Assembly: GCF_009831455.1 (NCBI RefSeq)
Contig: NZ_WOWO01000001.1
Span: 62,001-126,000 of the forward strand
Source: Salinirussus salinus
GTDB taxonomy: Archaea; Halobacteriota; Halobacteria; Halobacteriales; Haloarculaceae
Reading direction: 5' to 3'
DNA length: 64,000 bases
Made by a program: the position numbers and the translations under genes
In this document: piece by piece, positions 49,920-56,856 of the stretch
How positions within the stretch are numbered: position 1 is the first letter of the stretch
Layout of the letters: every line of letters begins with the position of its first letter
The notes under the pieces: generated by a model
Told to the model about the DNA's origin: nothing
The model's input: only the letters and a program-made list of their open reading frames with translations
Database searches by the model: none

Positions 49920-51572
49920 ATGGCGTGGGACGTCCGACTCGACCAGGACAGCTACGAGAGTGCCCGCGAGGAGTTCGACTGGGACCTGCCCGACGACTAC
50001 AACATCGCCCACGACTGCCTGCGCAAGCACGACCGGACCGACCGGCCGGCGCTGTACCAGCACGACCCCGACGGCGATACCGGGACCTACACCTTCGAGG
50101 ACCTCGACGACCTGTCGAACCAGCTCGCCCACGCACTCGCGGACCTGGGGGTCGACCGCGGCGACCGCGTCGGGGTCGTCGTCCCCCAGAAGCCGGCGAA
50201 CCCGCTGACCCACTTCGCCTGCTGGAAGCTCGGCGCGGTCTCGCTGCCGCTGTCGGTGCTCTTCGGCGTCGACGCTCTCCAGCACCGCATCGCGGACAGC
50301 GGCGCCGAGGTGGTCGTCGCCGACGAGTCGGTCCTGGAGGCGGTGCAGGCGGCCGCCGCGGACTGCCCGGACCTCGAGTACGTCGTCGCCGTCGACGCCG
50401 ACGACCCGGAGGACGCCCACGAGTTCGAGGCGCTCCGGCGGGGGTACCCCCGGAGCATGAGCCTCGCCGAGACCGGCCCGGAGACGCCCGCGATCATCAT
50501 GTACACGTCCGGGTCGACCGGGCCGCCGAAGGGCGTCCTCCACGGCCACGGGGTCTGGGTCGGCCACTGTCCCGCCTTCTACATGTATTTCGAGCGCGAC
50601 GTTGGCGACTCGGTGTTCTGGACCCCCGCCGACTGGGCGTGGATCGGCGCGCTCGGCGACCTGGTCTTTCCCGCCTGGCACTACGGCCGCCCCGTCGTGG
50701 GCTACCCGATGGAGGGGTTCGACGCCGAGCAGGCGTTCCGGATCCTGGAGGGACACGGCGTCACCGACAGCTTCCTCCCGCCGACGGCCATCCGGATGAT
50801 GATGACCGTCGACGAGCCCGAGCGGCGGTACGACCTGGACCTGAAGGCGGTCTGTTCGGGCGGGGAGCCGCTCACCCCCGAGATCCTGGAGTGGGCCGAC
50901 GGGACGCTGGATGGCGTGGCCGTCAACGAACTGTACGGCCAGACCGAGGCGAACCTGCTGGTCACGAACTGCCGGGAGTGGTTCCCCGCCCAGGCCGGCA
51001 GCATGGGCAAGCCCGTCCCCGGCCACGAGGTGGCGGCCGTCGACCCCGACACGGGCGAGCGCAAACCCGACGAGGAGGTCGGAATGCTCGCGGTCCGCCG
51101 GGACGCCGACGACCCGGTCGTCTTCAGGGAGTACTGGAACCGCCCGGAGAAGACCGCGGAGGTGACCGTCACCGACCCCGAGGGCAACGACTGGCACCTG
51201 ACGGAGGACCTGGGCTACCGGGACGAGGAGGGCTACTTCTGGTTCAAGGCCCGCGACGACGACGTGATCATCACGTCGGGCTACCGGGTCGGGCCCGGCG
51301 AGGTCGAGAGCGCCATCCTCGAACACGACGACGTCGAGCAGGCCGGCGTCGTCGGGATCCCCGACGAGACGCGCAACGAGGTGATCAAGGCCTTCGTCCA
51401 GCCCGTCGAGGGGGTGGAGGGCGACGACGAACTCCGCGGGGAGATCCGCGACCTCGTGCGCGAGAATCTGGCGAAACACGAGTACCCCCGCGAGATCGAC
51501 TTCGTCGACGAACTCCCGACGACCACGACCGGCAAGATCCAGCGCCGGAAGCTCCGCGGCGAGGAGGCGTAG
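49920..51572 (+). CDS. acyl-CoA synthetase (AMP-forming, medium-chain/acetyl-CoA synthetase-like)
   Basis: A 550-residue ANL-superfamily enzyme forming acyl-CoA through an acyl-AMP. Motifs: MYTSGSTGPPKGVLHGHGVW, ELYGQTEANLLV, the hinge region LGYRDEEGYFWFKARDDDVI, SGYRVGPGEVESAILEH and the catalytic C-terminal TTTGKIQRRKLR. The overall layout is closer to the acetyl/propionyl/medium-chain (MCS/ACSM) group than to the two long-chain ligases near the left end. ATG 49920. Confidence 0.9.
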   Translation: MAWDVRLDQDSYESAREEFDWDLPDDYNIAHDCLRKHDRTDRPALYQHDPDGDTGTYTFEDLDDLSNQLAHALADLGVDRGDRVGVVVPQKPANPLTHFACWKLGAVSLPLSVLFGVDALQHRIADSGAEVVVADESVLEAVQAAAADCPDLEYVVAVDADDPEDAHEFEALRRGYPRSMSLAETGPETPAIIMYTSGSTGPPKGVLHGHGVWVGHCPAFYMYFERDVGDSVFWTPADWAWIGALGDLVFPAWHYGRPVVGYPMEGFDAEQAFRILEGHGVTDSFLPPTAIRMMMTVDEPERRYDLDLKAVCSGGEPLTPEILEWADGTLDGVAVNELYGQTEANLLVTNCREWFPAQAGSMGKPVPGHEVAAVDPDTGERKPDEEVGMLAVRRDADDPVVFREYWNRPEKTAEVTVTDPEGNDWHLTEDLGYRDEEGYFWFKARDDDVIITSGYRVGPGEVESAILEHDDVEQAGVVGIPDETRNEVIKAFVQPVEGVEGDDELRGEIRDLVRENLAKHEYPREIDFVDELPTTTTGKIQRRKLRGEEA

Positions 51573-51671
51573 CTGGCGAGCCGGGCGCCACGACCCCACC
51601 AGCCGGGCGGGGAGACCGCACGAACGGTCCGGTTCCCTCCCGCGGATACACTTTCACCCCGCCTGCGGAAC

Positions 51672-51680
51672 CTTTTATAC
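51672..51680 (+). promoter_or_regulatory. TATA box of the rpa3 operon
   Basis: CTTTTATAC centred about 26 bp before position 51701. This spacing puts transcription initiation at or next to the ATG of the upstream ORF (51701), not at the RPA start. Confidence 0.65.
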
Positions 51681-51700
51681 TATCGGGCGTGAATCAGCGT

Positions 51701-51748
51701 ATGTCTCCCACCGAAACACAGACCGGAGACAGTGAGCCCAATGAGTGA
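51701..51748 (+). CDS. 15-codon leaderless upstream ORF of rpa3
   Basis: ATG 51701 to TGA 51748 encodes MSPTETQTGDSEPNE. It starts at the predicted transcription start and overlaps the RPA start (ATG 51741) in another frame, as ATGAGTGA. Ribosomes loading at the 5' end would read the leader first, then reach the RPA start by termination-reinitiation. No homolog known to me; could be just a leader. Confidence 0.5.
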   Translation: MSPTETQTGDSEPNE

Positions 51749-52679
51749 GACAGATTTGCGTACCCACGCGAGCGAGATACACGAACAGTTTGCGGACCAT
51801 CTCGACGTGACCGTCGAGGAGGTGGCCGAGCGCCTCGATACGCTGGTCAATGAGTACAAGGTCCCCGTCAGCGAGGCCCGGCGCAGCGTCACGAACACCT
51901 ACCTCGACGAGGCCGGGATGGACCGCGAGGAGATCTCCCAGGGGGGCGGGAACGAGCGCGTCGAGGTCGCCGACATCGACGCCCCCGAGCAGTGGGTCGA
52001 CCTCACCGCGAAGGTCGTCGACCTCTGGGACGCCACCAGCGACGCCGTCGCCCAGGTCGGCCTGCTCGGCGACGAGACCGGAACAGTAAAATTCACCAAG
52101 TGGTCGAAGTCTGACCTCCCGAGCCTGGAGGAGGGGAAAGTCTACGACCTCCGGAACGTCGTCACCGACGAGTACCAGGGCCGGTTCTCGGTGAAGCTCA
52201 ACCGGACGACCGTCATCGAGGAACTCGACGAGGAGATCGAGGTCGGCGACGACGCCGTCGAGGTGGAGGGCGCGCTGGTCGACATCCAGTCCGGTTCCGG
52301 ACTGATCAAGCGCTGTCCAGAGGAGGACTGCACCCGCGTCCTCCAGAACGGCCGCTGTTCCGAGCACGGCGAGGTCGAGGGCGAGTTCGACCTCCGGATC
52401 AAGGGCGTGCTCGACGACGGCACCGACGTCCACGAGGTCATCTTCGACGAGGAGGCCACCGAGGCGCTGACCGGGATCACCCTGGAACAGGCCAAGGAGA
52501 TGGCCATGGACGCGCTGGACACGACCGTCGTGGCCGACGAGATGCGCGAGAAGACGCTGGGCCGGTACTACCGCGTCGTCGGGCCGACGCTGGGCCGGTA
52601 CGTCCTGGCCAACGAGACCGAGCACCTGGCCGGCGGGGTCGACCCTGAAGCTGCCCTCATCAAAGCGAGGTCGATATAA
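51741..52679 (+). CDS. rpa3: replication factor A (single-stranded DNA-binding protein, RPA3 type)
   Basis: A 312-residue ssDNA-binding protein of replication and repair. A helical N-terminal region (1-60), a single OB fold from about residue 70 (WVDLTAKVVDLWDATSDAVA, VKFTKWSKSDLPSLEEGKVY) and a C-terminal zinc finger with Cys192, Cys197, Cys206 and His209 (CPEEDC...GRCSEH). Size and one-OB layout match haloarchaeal RPA3 and its partner RPAP3. ATG 51741 chosen; GTG 51732 is possible. The stop overlaps the next start as TAATG. Confidence 0.92.
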   Translation: MSETDLRTHASEIHEQFADHLDVTVEEVAERLDTLVNEYKVPVSEARRSVTNTYLDEAGMDREEISQGGGNERVEVADIDAPEQWVDLTAKVVDLWDATSDAVAQVGLLGDETGTVKFTKWSKSDLPSLEEGKVYDLRNVVTDEYQGRFSVKLNRTTVIEELDEEIEVGDDAVEVEGALVDIQSGSGLIKRCPEEDCTRVLQNGRCSEHGEVEGEFDLRIKGVLDDGTDVHEVIFDEEATEALTGITLEQAKEMAMDALDTTVVADEMREKTLGRYYRVVGPTLGRYVLANETEHLAGGVDPEAALIKARSI

Positions 52680-53317
52680 TGGCGAGCACCCCAACCCGCG
52701 AGGTCGCACGGCGCGTCTTCGCACGCGAGTTCAACGACGCGAGTTTCACGTTCAAAGAATCGGACGACGAGCGCGCGCCGGTCTACCTGCTGTTGCCGAC
52801 CGGCGAGCGCGCCAACCGCGTGTTCGTCGTCGGCACGCTCACCGAGACCGAGGACGTCGGCGAGGACTCGGAGTACTGGCAGGGCCGGATCGTCGACCCC
52901 AACGGTGACACCTTCTTCACCTACGCCGGCCAGTACCAGCCCGACGCCGCCTCGGCGCTCCGGGAACTCGAACCCCCGGCCTACGTCTCGGTGGTCGGCA
53001 AGCCCCGCACCTTCGAGACGGACGACGGCGAGGTCAACGTCTCGGTCCGGCCGGAGTCGATCACCGAGGTGACCGAGGCCGAGCGGGACCGCTGGGTGGT
53101 CGAGACCGCCGAGCAGACCCTCGACCGGATCCGGGCCTTCGACAGCGAGACGCCGGAGGCGTCGCACGAAGGCGGCGACGCCGCCGGAGTGGACGAGTAC
53201 GTCGAGATGGCCCGCGAGCAGTACGGCGGCTCCGTCGACGCCTACAAGCAGGCCGCCATCGAGGCCCTGGAGAGCCTCGACGCCGAGGCCGAGGCCGAAC
53301 CGGAAGCCGGCGCGTAG
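52679..53317 (+). CDS. rpap3: RPA-associated protein RPAP3
   Basis: A 212-residue protein (COG3390 type) that works with its cognate RPA in ssDNA handling and repair. It contains an OB-like region (SDDERAPVYLLLPTGERANRVFVVGT) and ends in a helical acidic tail. The start overlaps the rpa3 stop (TAATG), the standard arrangement of the rpa3 operon in haloarchaea. It has no zinc finger. ATG 52679. Confidence 0.92.
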   Translation: MASTPTREVARRVFAREFNDASFTFKESDDERAPVYLLLPTGERANRVFVVGTLTETEDVGEDSEYWQGRIVDPNGDTFFTYAGQYQPDAASALRELEPPAYVSVVGKPRTFETDDGEVNVSVRPESITEVTEAERDRWVVETAEQTLDRIRAFDSETPEASHEGGDAAGVDEYVEMAREQYGGSVDAYKQAAIEALESLDAEAEAEPEAGA

Positions 53318-53418
53318 CGGCCACACACCCCCCGCGTTCCCCTTCCTTCCCCGCGTCCCTTTGCCGTTGCGAGCGCCCCAGCCGTGACACGGTCGGTCAT
53401 GCGTCCGTCTGACAAACG

Positions 53419-53426
53419 GTTAAGTA
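53419..53426 (+). promoter_or_regulatory. TATA-like box before the ribbon-helix-helix gene
   Basis: GTTAAGTA about 30 bp before ATG 53452, followed by GGAGGAG which is too far from the ATG to serve as a Shine-Dalgarno site. Confidence 0.4.
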
Positions 53427-53451
53427 GGAGGAGCGACGACCAGTTCGCACG

Positions 53452-53889
53452 ATGGGCAACAAAAACAAGACGATCTCCTTTCGCGTCAGCCAGGAGAAGT
53501 TCGAGACGCTCCGGGACATCGCGGAGGAGCGTGACATCTCGCTTTCGGCGGTCTTCCGTGACTACGTCGACATGCTCGTTGCCCACGACGGCCAGGTCGA
53601 GGTCGTCCCCGAACACGAGGTCAGCGAGTCCGAAAGCTCTGGAACGGAGAGCTTCCCGCCGAAAGTCGAGGTGCCGAAGAGTTTCGTCCGCGAGCACGAG
53701 CGCCTCGAACTCGAGGCCGAGCACCTCCGCGAACAGCTCGAGGAGCACAAGCGCTACGTGACGAAGCTCCGCCAGGAGATCGACGAGGCCGACCAGGAGG
53801 ACGTCGTCCAGCTCGAGGAGCTCGACGGCGACGAGGAGGAGGAACCCTCCTACCGGATCGGCTCCAGCTTCGAAGACAGCTCCTTCTGA
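53452..53889 (+). CDS. ribbon-helix-helix protein with coiled coil
   Basis: A 145-residue DNA-binding protein. The N-terminal 45 residues fit a ribbon-helix-helix (CopG/MetJ-like) fold: a beta strand KTISFRVSQEKFETLRDI and two helices DIAEERDISLSAVFRDYVDM. A polar linker (50-75) leads to a Glu/Lys/Leu-rich coiled coil (about 80-115, HERLELEAEHLREQLEEHKR) and an acidic end. The coil could give higher oligomers or bind partners. It is not CdrS/CdrL by neighbourhood (no ftsZ2). Follows the rpa3 operon. Confidence 0.8.
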   Translation: MGNKNKTISFRVSQEKFETLRDIAEERDISLSAVFRDYVDMLVAHDGQVEVVPEHEVSESESSGTESFPPKVEVPKSFVREHERLELEAEHLREQLEEHKRYVTKLRQEIDEADQEDVVQLEELDGDEEEEPSYRIGSSFEDSSF

Positions 53890-53925
53890 CCCCCTTCCTG
53901 GCTGACCGCCCTTCTCTCCGCCTCG

Positions 53926-54381
53926 CTACCGCACGAGTCCCTGCTTGAGCGCGCGCACCTCGCGCGCCGCGTCGTCCTGTCCGTCGACGTCCGCCAGCGC
54001 CTCCGCCGCCTCCAGAGTGCGGACCGAGCTGTCGAGAAATGAGAGGATGTCGCCGGGGTAGGCGTACAACATGTAGTCGTCGCCCATCACGTCGACGATG
54101 GCGTCCGGCCCCAGTCCCTGCTCGCGCAGCTCCAGCAGGTAGCGGACGAACTTCCGCTCCGGGCAGCCACAGTGGGGGCTGGCCTGGCAGTCACAGTCCA
54201 TGAAGTCCTCCGCGAAGTCGAGCACCCGGTCCCGGGTCGCGTCGTCGAGCTTCGAGAGCCCCTCCCCCGAGAAGAGGATGTCCAGTGTTGCCCCCTTGAA
54301 CGCCCCCTTCGGGAAGGAGGTCTCTAACTGGGAGGCGAGCTGGCGGTGGTTTTTGATGTATATCTTGTCGGTGACAGCCAC
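53926..54381 (-). CDS. DUF5814 family protein
   Basis: A 151-residue protein with a Cys-rich segment DCDCQASPHCGCPERKFVRY, probably metal-binding, followed by helices ending ILSFLDSSVRTLEAAEALAD. It resembles haloarchaeal DUF5814 proteins, a family also linked to DEAD-box helicases. Convergent with the ribbon-helix-helix gene and divergent from the hydrolase. TATA-like CTTTTGTC lies 27 bp before ATG 54381. Confidence 0.68.
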   Translation of the reverse strand: MAVTDKIYIKNHRQLASQLETSFPKGAFKGATLDILFSGEGLSKLDDATRDRVLDFAEDFMDCDCQASPHCGCPERKFVRYLLELREQGLGPDAIVDVMGDDYMLYAYPGDILSFLDSSVRTLEAAEALADVDGQDDAAREVRALKQGLVR

Positions 54382-54480
54382 GCGTTGTAGGACCCAGCAT
54401 GTCTGCGGACAAAAGCGACACGGACCGCCGGCTGTCGGTCCCTCCCCCGATGTTTAGTGGGCGGCCGCCGAGAGAGCCTC

Positions 54481-55383
54481 ATGAGCGAACTCGACGCGCT
54501 GGATGTCGAATCGGCCGACGGAACACGGATTCGCGTCTGGCGGCGCGCCCCCGAGGAGGCGACCGAGGCCGTCCTGTTCGTCCACGGCGCCACCTACGGC
54601 GGGCGGGCCGCGTTCGCCCCAGAGGGGTACTCCTGGCTGGAGGACGTGGCTGACGCGGGCCGGGCCGCCTACGCGCTCGACGCTCGCGGGTACGGCGATT
54701 CCGGGCGCCCGCCCGAACTCGACGCGCCGGCCGGGGACGGCGACCCCGTGGTCCGCGCGGAGACGGCCGCCCGGGACGCCCAGGCCGCGCTCGACGCGGT
54801 TCGGGAGTCCGTCGAGACGGTCCACCTGGTCGGTTACTCCTGGGGGTCGATGACCGCCGGCGTCCTGCTCGGGGGGCTGGGTGTCGACGTGGCTTCGCTG
54901 GTCCAGTACGCCCCCGTCTACTCGCCGGCCGCCGACCGGGAGTCCGACTTCTCGCCGGGCGACCCGCCCGCGGCCTACCGGACCGTCACCGAGGCCGAGA
55001 CCCGGGAGCGGTGGGCCGAGCAACGGCCCGACCCGGTCCCGGACGGGGCCTTCGAGGCGTTCTGGGAGACGCTGCTCGACTCCGGCCAGCACGCCGGCGA
55101 GGGCCGGGTGGTCGCCCCCAACGGGACGCTGGTGGACCTGACAGCGGCCGTCGACGAGCCGCTGTACGACCCCCGTGCCATCGAGGTCCCGACGCTGGTG
55201 GTCCGGGGGTCGCTCGATACGGCCTCGCGCCGCCCCGACGCGCTCGCGCTGTACGACGCGCTCGGAGCGGGGGACCGGACCTACACCGAGGTCGCCGGCG
55301 GCACTCACTTCATGCAGTTCGAGTCTGTCCGGAGGTCGCTTGTCGGAGCGGTCGGGAGCTTCCACGACCGGGTCGGCGGATAG
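54481..55383 (+). CDS. alpha/beta hydrolase
   Basis: A 300-residue alpha/beta-hydrolase. Oxyanion region VLFVHGATYGGRAA, strand and Asp YALDARGYGDSG, nucleophile elbow VGYSWGSMTAG (GxSxG with Ser), acid region VRGSLDTASRRPDAL and the C-terminal His in VAGGTHFMQFES. Esterase, lipase or peptidase activity is possible. ATG 54481 lies about 27 bp from a TATA-like TGTTTAGTGG. Confidence 0.88.
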   Translation: MSELDALDVESADGTRIRVWRRAPEEATEAVLFVHGATYGGRAAFAPEGYSWLEDVADAGRAAYALDARGYGDSGRPPELDAPAGDGDPVVRAETAARDAQAALDAVRESVETVHLVGYSWGSMTAGVLLGGLGVDVASLVQYAPVYSPAADRESDFSPGDPPAAYRTVTEAETRERWAEQRPDPVPDGAFEAFWETLLDSGQHAGEGRVVAPNGTLVDLTAAVDEPLYDPRAIEVPTLVVRGSLDTASRRPDALALYDALGAGDRTYTEVAGGTHFMQFESVRRSLVGAVGSFHDRVGG

Positions 55384-55434
55384 GGACGTCTCGGAGCACC
55401 CCTCACCCAGGGCGGCGGCGCGCGGCTAACGTAA

Positions 55435-55442
55435 CGTATTTG
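55435..55442 (+). promoter_or_regulatory. TATA-like box of tRNA-His
   Basis: GTATTTGA about 38 bp before the mature 5' end, so a short 5' leader removed by RNase P is expected. Confidence 0.45.
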
Positions 55443-55476
55443 AGGCGCTCGCGGATTAGGTACGCGTGCACGCCGC

Positions 55477-55550
55477 GTCCGGGTTAGGGTAGTGGACTAT
55501 CCTTCAGCCTTGTGGAGGCTGAGACGCGGGTTCAATTCTCGCACCCGGAC
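55477..55550 (+). tRNA. tRNA-His (GTG anticodon)
   Basis: Folds as a cloverleaf: G-1 (55477) and the acceptor stem TCCGGGT/ACCCGGA, D arm GGGT...ATCC, anticodon stem CAGCC/GGCTG with loop TTGTGGA (anticodon GTG), and T arm GCGGG-TTCAATT-CTCGC. The unpaired G-1 opposite C73 is the identity element of tRNA-His. CCA is not encoded. No intron. A T-rich stretch (TCTCTTTTCTTAT, about 55596-55608) follows and may end transcription. Confidence 0.95.
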
Positions 55551-55655
55551 TGACATTTTATACCCCGTCTACGTACGCGTATTTTCGCCAATATTATCTC
55601 TTTTCTTATAATTATGTGAGCACACGGAGCGGCAGAGTCGTCGACGGGGCCGCGC
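55551..55655. other. AT-rich spacer after tRNA-His
   Basis: The most AT-rich stretch nearby, with pyrimidine-rich TCTCTTTTCTTATAATTATG that could terminate the tRNA. GTACGCGT occurs here (about 55573-55580) and also just upstream of the tRNA (about 55460-55467). No integrase or target-site duplication of the tRNA 3' end seen. Confidence 0.45.
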
Positions 55656-56270
55656 TCAGATGGGCACGTCCGGCGTCTCGAACGCCCCCTCGTCGCGGGC
55701 GGGGTCGTACTGTTCGATGGCCGCCCGCACGACCTCGAAGACGCCCCGTTTCCCCCAGCGTGCGGTGTTCAGGTGGAGGTCGTAGAACTCCCGGTTGTCG
55801 ACGTCGATCTCGTAGTAGGCGTCGTACCGCTGTGCTTCGCCGACCTCGCGGACCTGCATCTCGGCGACGGTCTCCTCGCGGTCGCTCACGCGCTGTTTGC
55901 GGACTTCGTCGGGGGCGTCCAGCCGGACCCGCAGGTCCGCGCGGTCGCCGGCCAGCCACCCGGCCAGGCGGGACTCGAGGATGCAGGGTTTGTTCGAGGT
56001 TCCCCACTCCTCGGCGATGGCGCGGAGCCGCCTGTCCAGTTCGCGGTCGAGTTCGTCGGACTCCTGGGCTTTCGCGCTGAGCTGTGTGAGCGTGAGCCCA
56101 CGGTCGTCGGCGAGCTCCCGGAACACGTCCCCGCCGGAGATGTACGGGCAGCCGATGGCGTCCGCGAGCTGCGTGCACAGCGTCGTTGCACCGCACCCGG
56201 GCGGTCCGGAGACGGTGATGAAGAGGTTCGTGTCGATCGATGCCGCCGGCCGGCTCCCAGCCCGACTCAT
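55656..56270 (-). CDS. cmk: cytidylate kinase
   Basis: A 204-residue archaeal-type cytidylate kinase, phosphorylating CMP and dCMP with ATP. P-loop ITVSGPPGCGATTLC, CMP-binding YISGGDVFREL, LID/RLAGWLAGDRADLRVRLDAP region with VSDREETVAEMQVRE and YYEIDVDNREFYDLHLNTAR. The ATG at 56270 (MSRAGSRPAASIDTN) gives a short extension before the P-loop. Alone here, with the tRNA and a cupin gene as neighbours. Confidence 0.93.
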   Translation of the reverse strand: MSRAGSRPAASIDTNLFITVSGPPGCGATTLCTQLADAIGCPYISGGDVFRELADDRGLTLTQLSAKAQESDELDRELDRRLRAIAEEWGTSNKPCILESRLAGWLAGDRADLRVRLDAPDEVRKQRVSDREETVAEMQVREVGEAQRYDAYYEIDVDNREFYDLHLNTARWGKRGVFEVVRAAIEQYDPARDEGAFETPDVPI

Positions 56271-56385
56271 GGCTGACCTGTCGTCCAGTGGACGGAAAAG
56301 GGACAGCATTTCGGCCGGGTCCGGGGTCGTGTGCCCGCCGTGCGGTCCCTGACGACTTATGCCAGTGGGGCGCCGACCCAGATTC

Positions 56386-56808
56386 ATGAGCGAAACCGAG
56401 AGCCAGCCACTCGTCCGCCGAAGCGAAGACATCGAGGCCGAGACCGTCGAGGCAGGCGACGGGCTCACGAAAGCCGTGCTGCTCGGCGAGGAACACGGTG
56501 CGCCCAACGTCGCCATCCGTGAATTCCGGCTCGCGCCCGGCGGGACCGTCCCCCGCCACACTAACGAGATCGAACACGAGCAGTACGTTCTGCAGGGCGA
56601 GTACGTGGTCGGGATCGGCGATGCGCCGGAGGCGCATCGGAGCGACGGCGACGCCGTCAGCGCCGGGGAGGAGTACACCGTCGGGCCGGGCGACGCGGTC
56701 CATATCCCCGCGGGGGCGGTCCACTGGTACCGCAACGAGGGCGAGGAGGAAGGCGTGTTCGTCTGTGCGGTCCCGACCGGCGACGACGCGATCCAGGTGT
56801 TGGAGTAA
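56386..56808 (+). CDS. cupin domain protein
   Basis: A 140-residue single-domain cupin. Metal-ligand motifs: TVPRHTNEIEHEQYVLQGEY (HxxxxxxE with further Glu) and the second block HIPAGAVHWYRNEG (His). A dioxygenase, isomerase or simple binding role is possible. ATG 56386. Divergent from cytidylate kinase. Confidence 0.82.
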   Translation: MSETESQPLVRRSEDIEAETVEAGDGLTKAVLLGEEHGAPNVAIREFRLAPGGTVPRHTNEIEHEQYVLQGEYVVGIGDAPEAHRSDGDAVSAGEEYTVGPGDAVHIPAGAVHWYRNEGEEEGVFVCAVPTGDDAIQVLE

Positions 56809-56856
56809 CGAGGTGGGTCCGGGGCACTGAAATACGCCGCCCCTCTACAGAAGGAC

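Noticed and set aside
53452-53889. Assignment of the ribbon-helix-helix gene as CdrS or CdrL
   Set aside because: Those genes lie next to ftsZ2 in known haloarchaea; here the neighbours are rpa3-rpap3 and no ftsZ is present. The coiled coil also differs from short CdrS.
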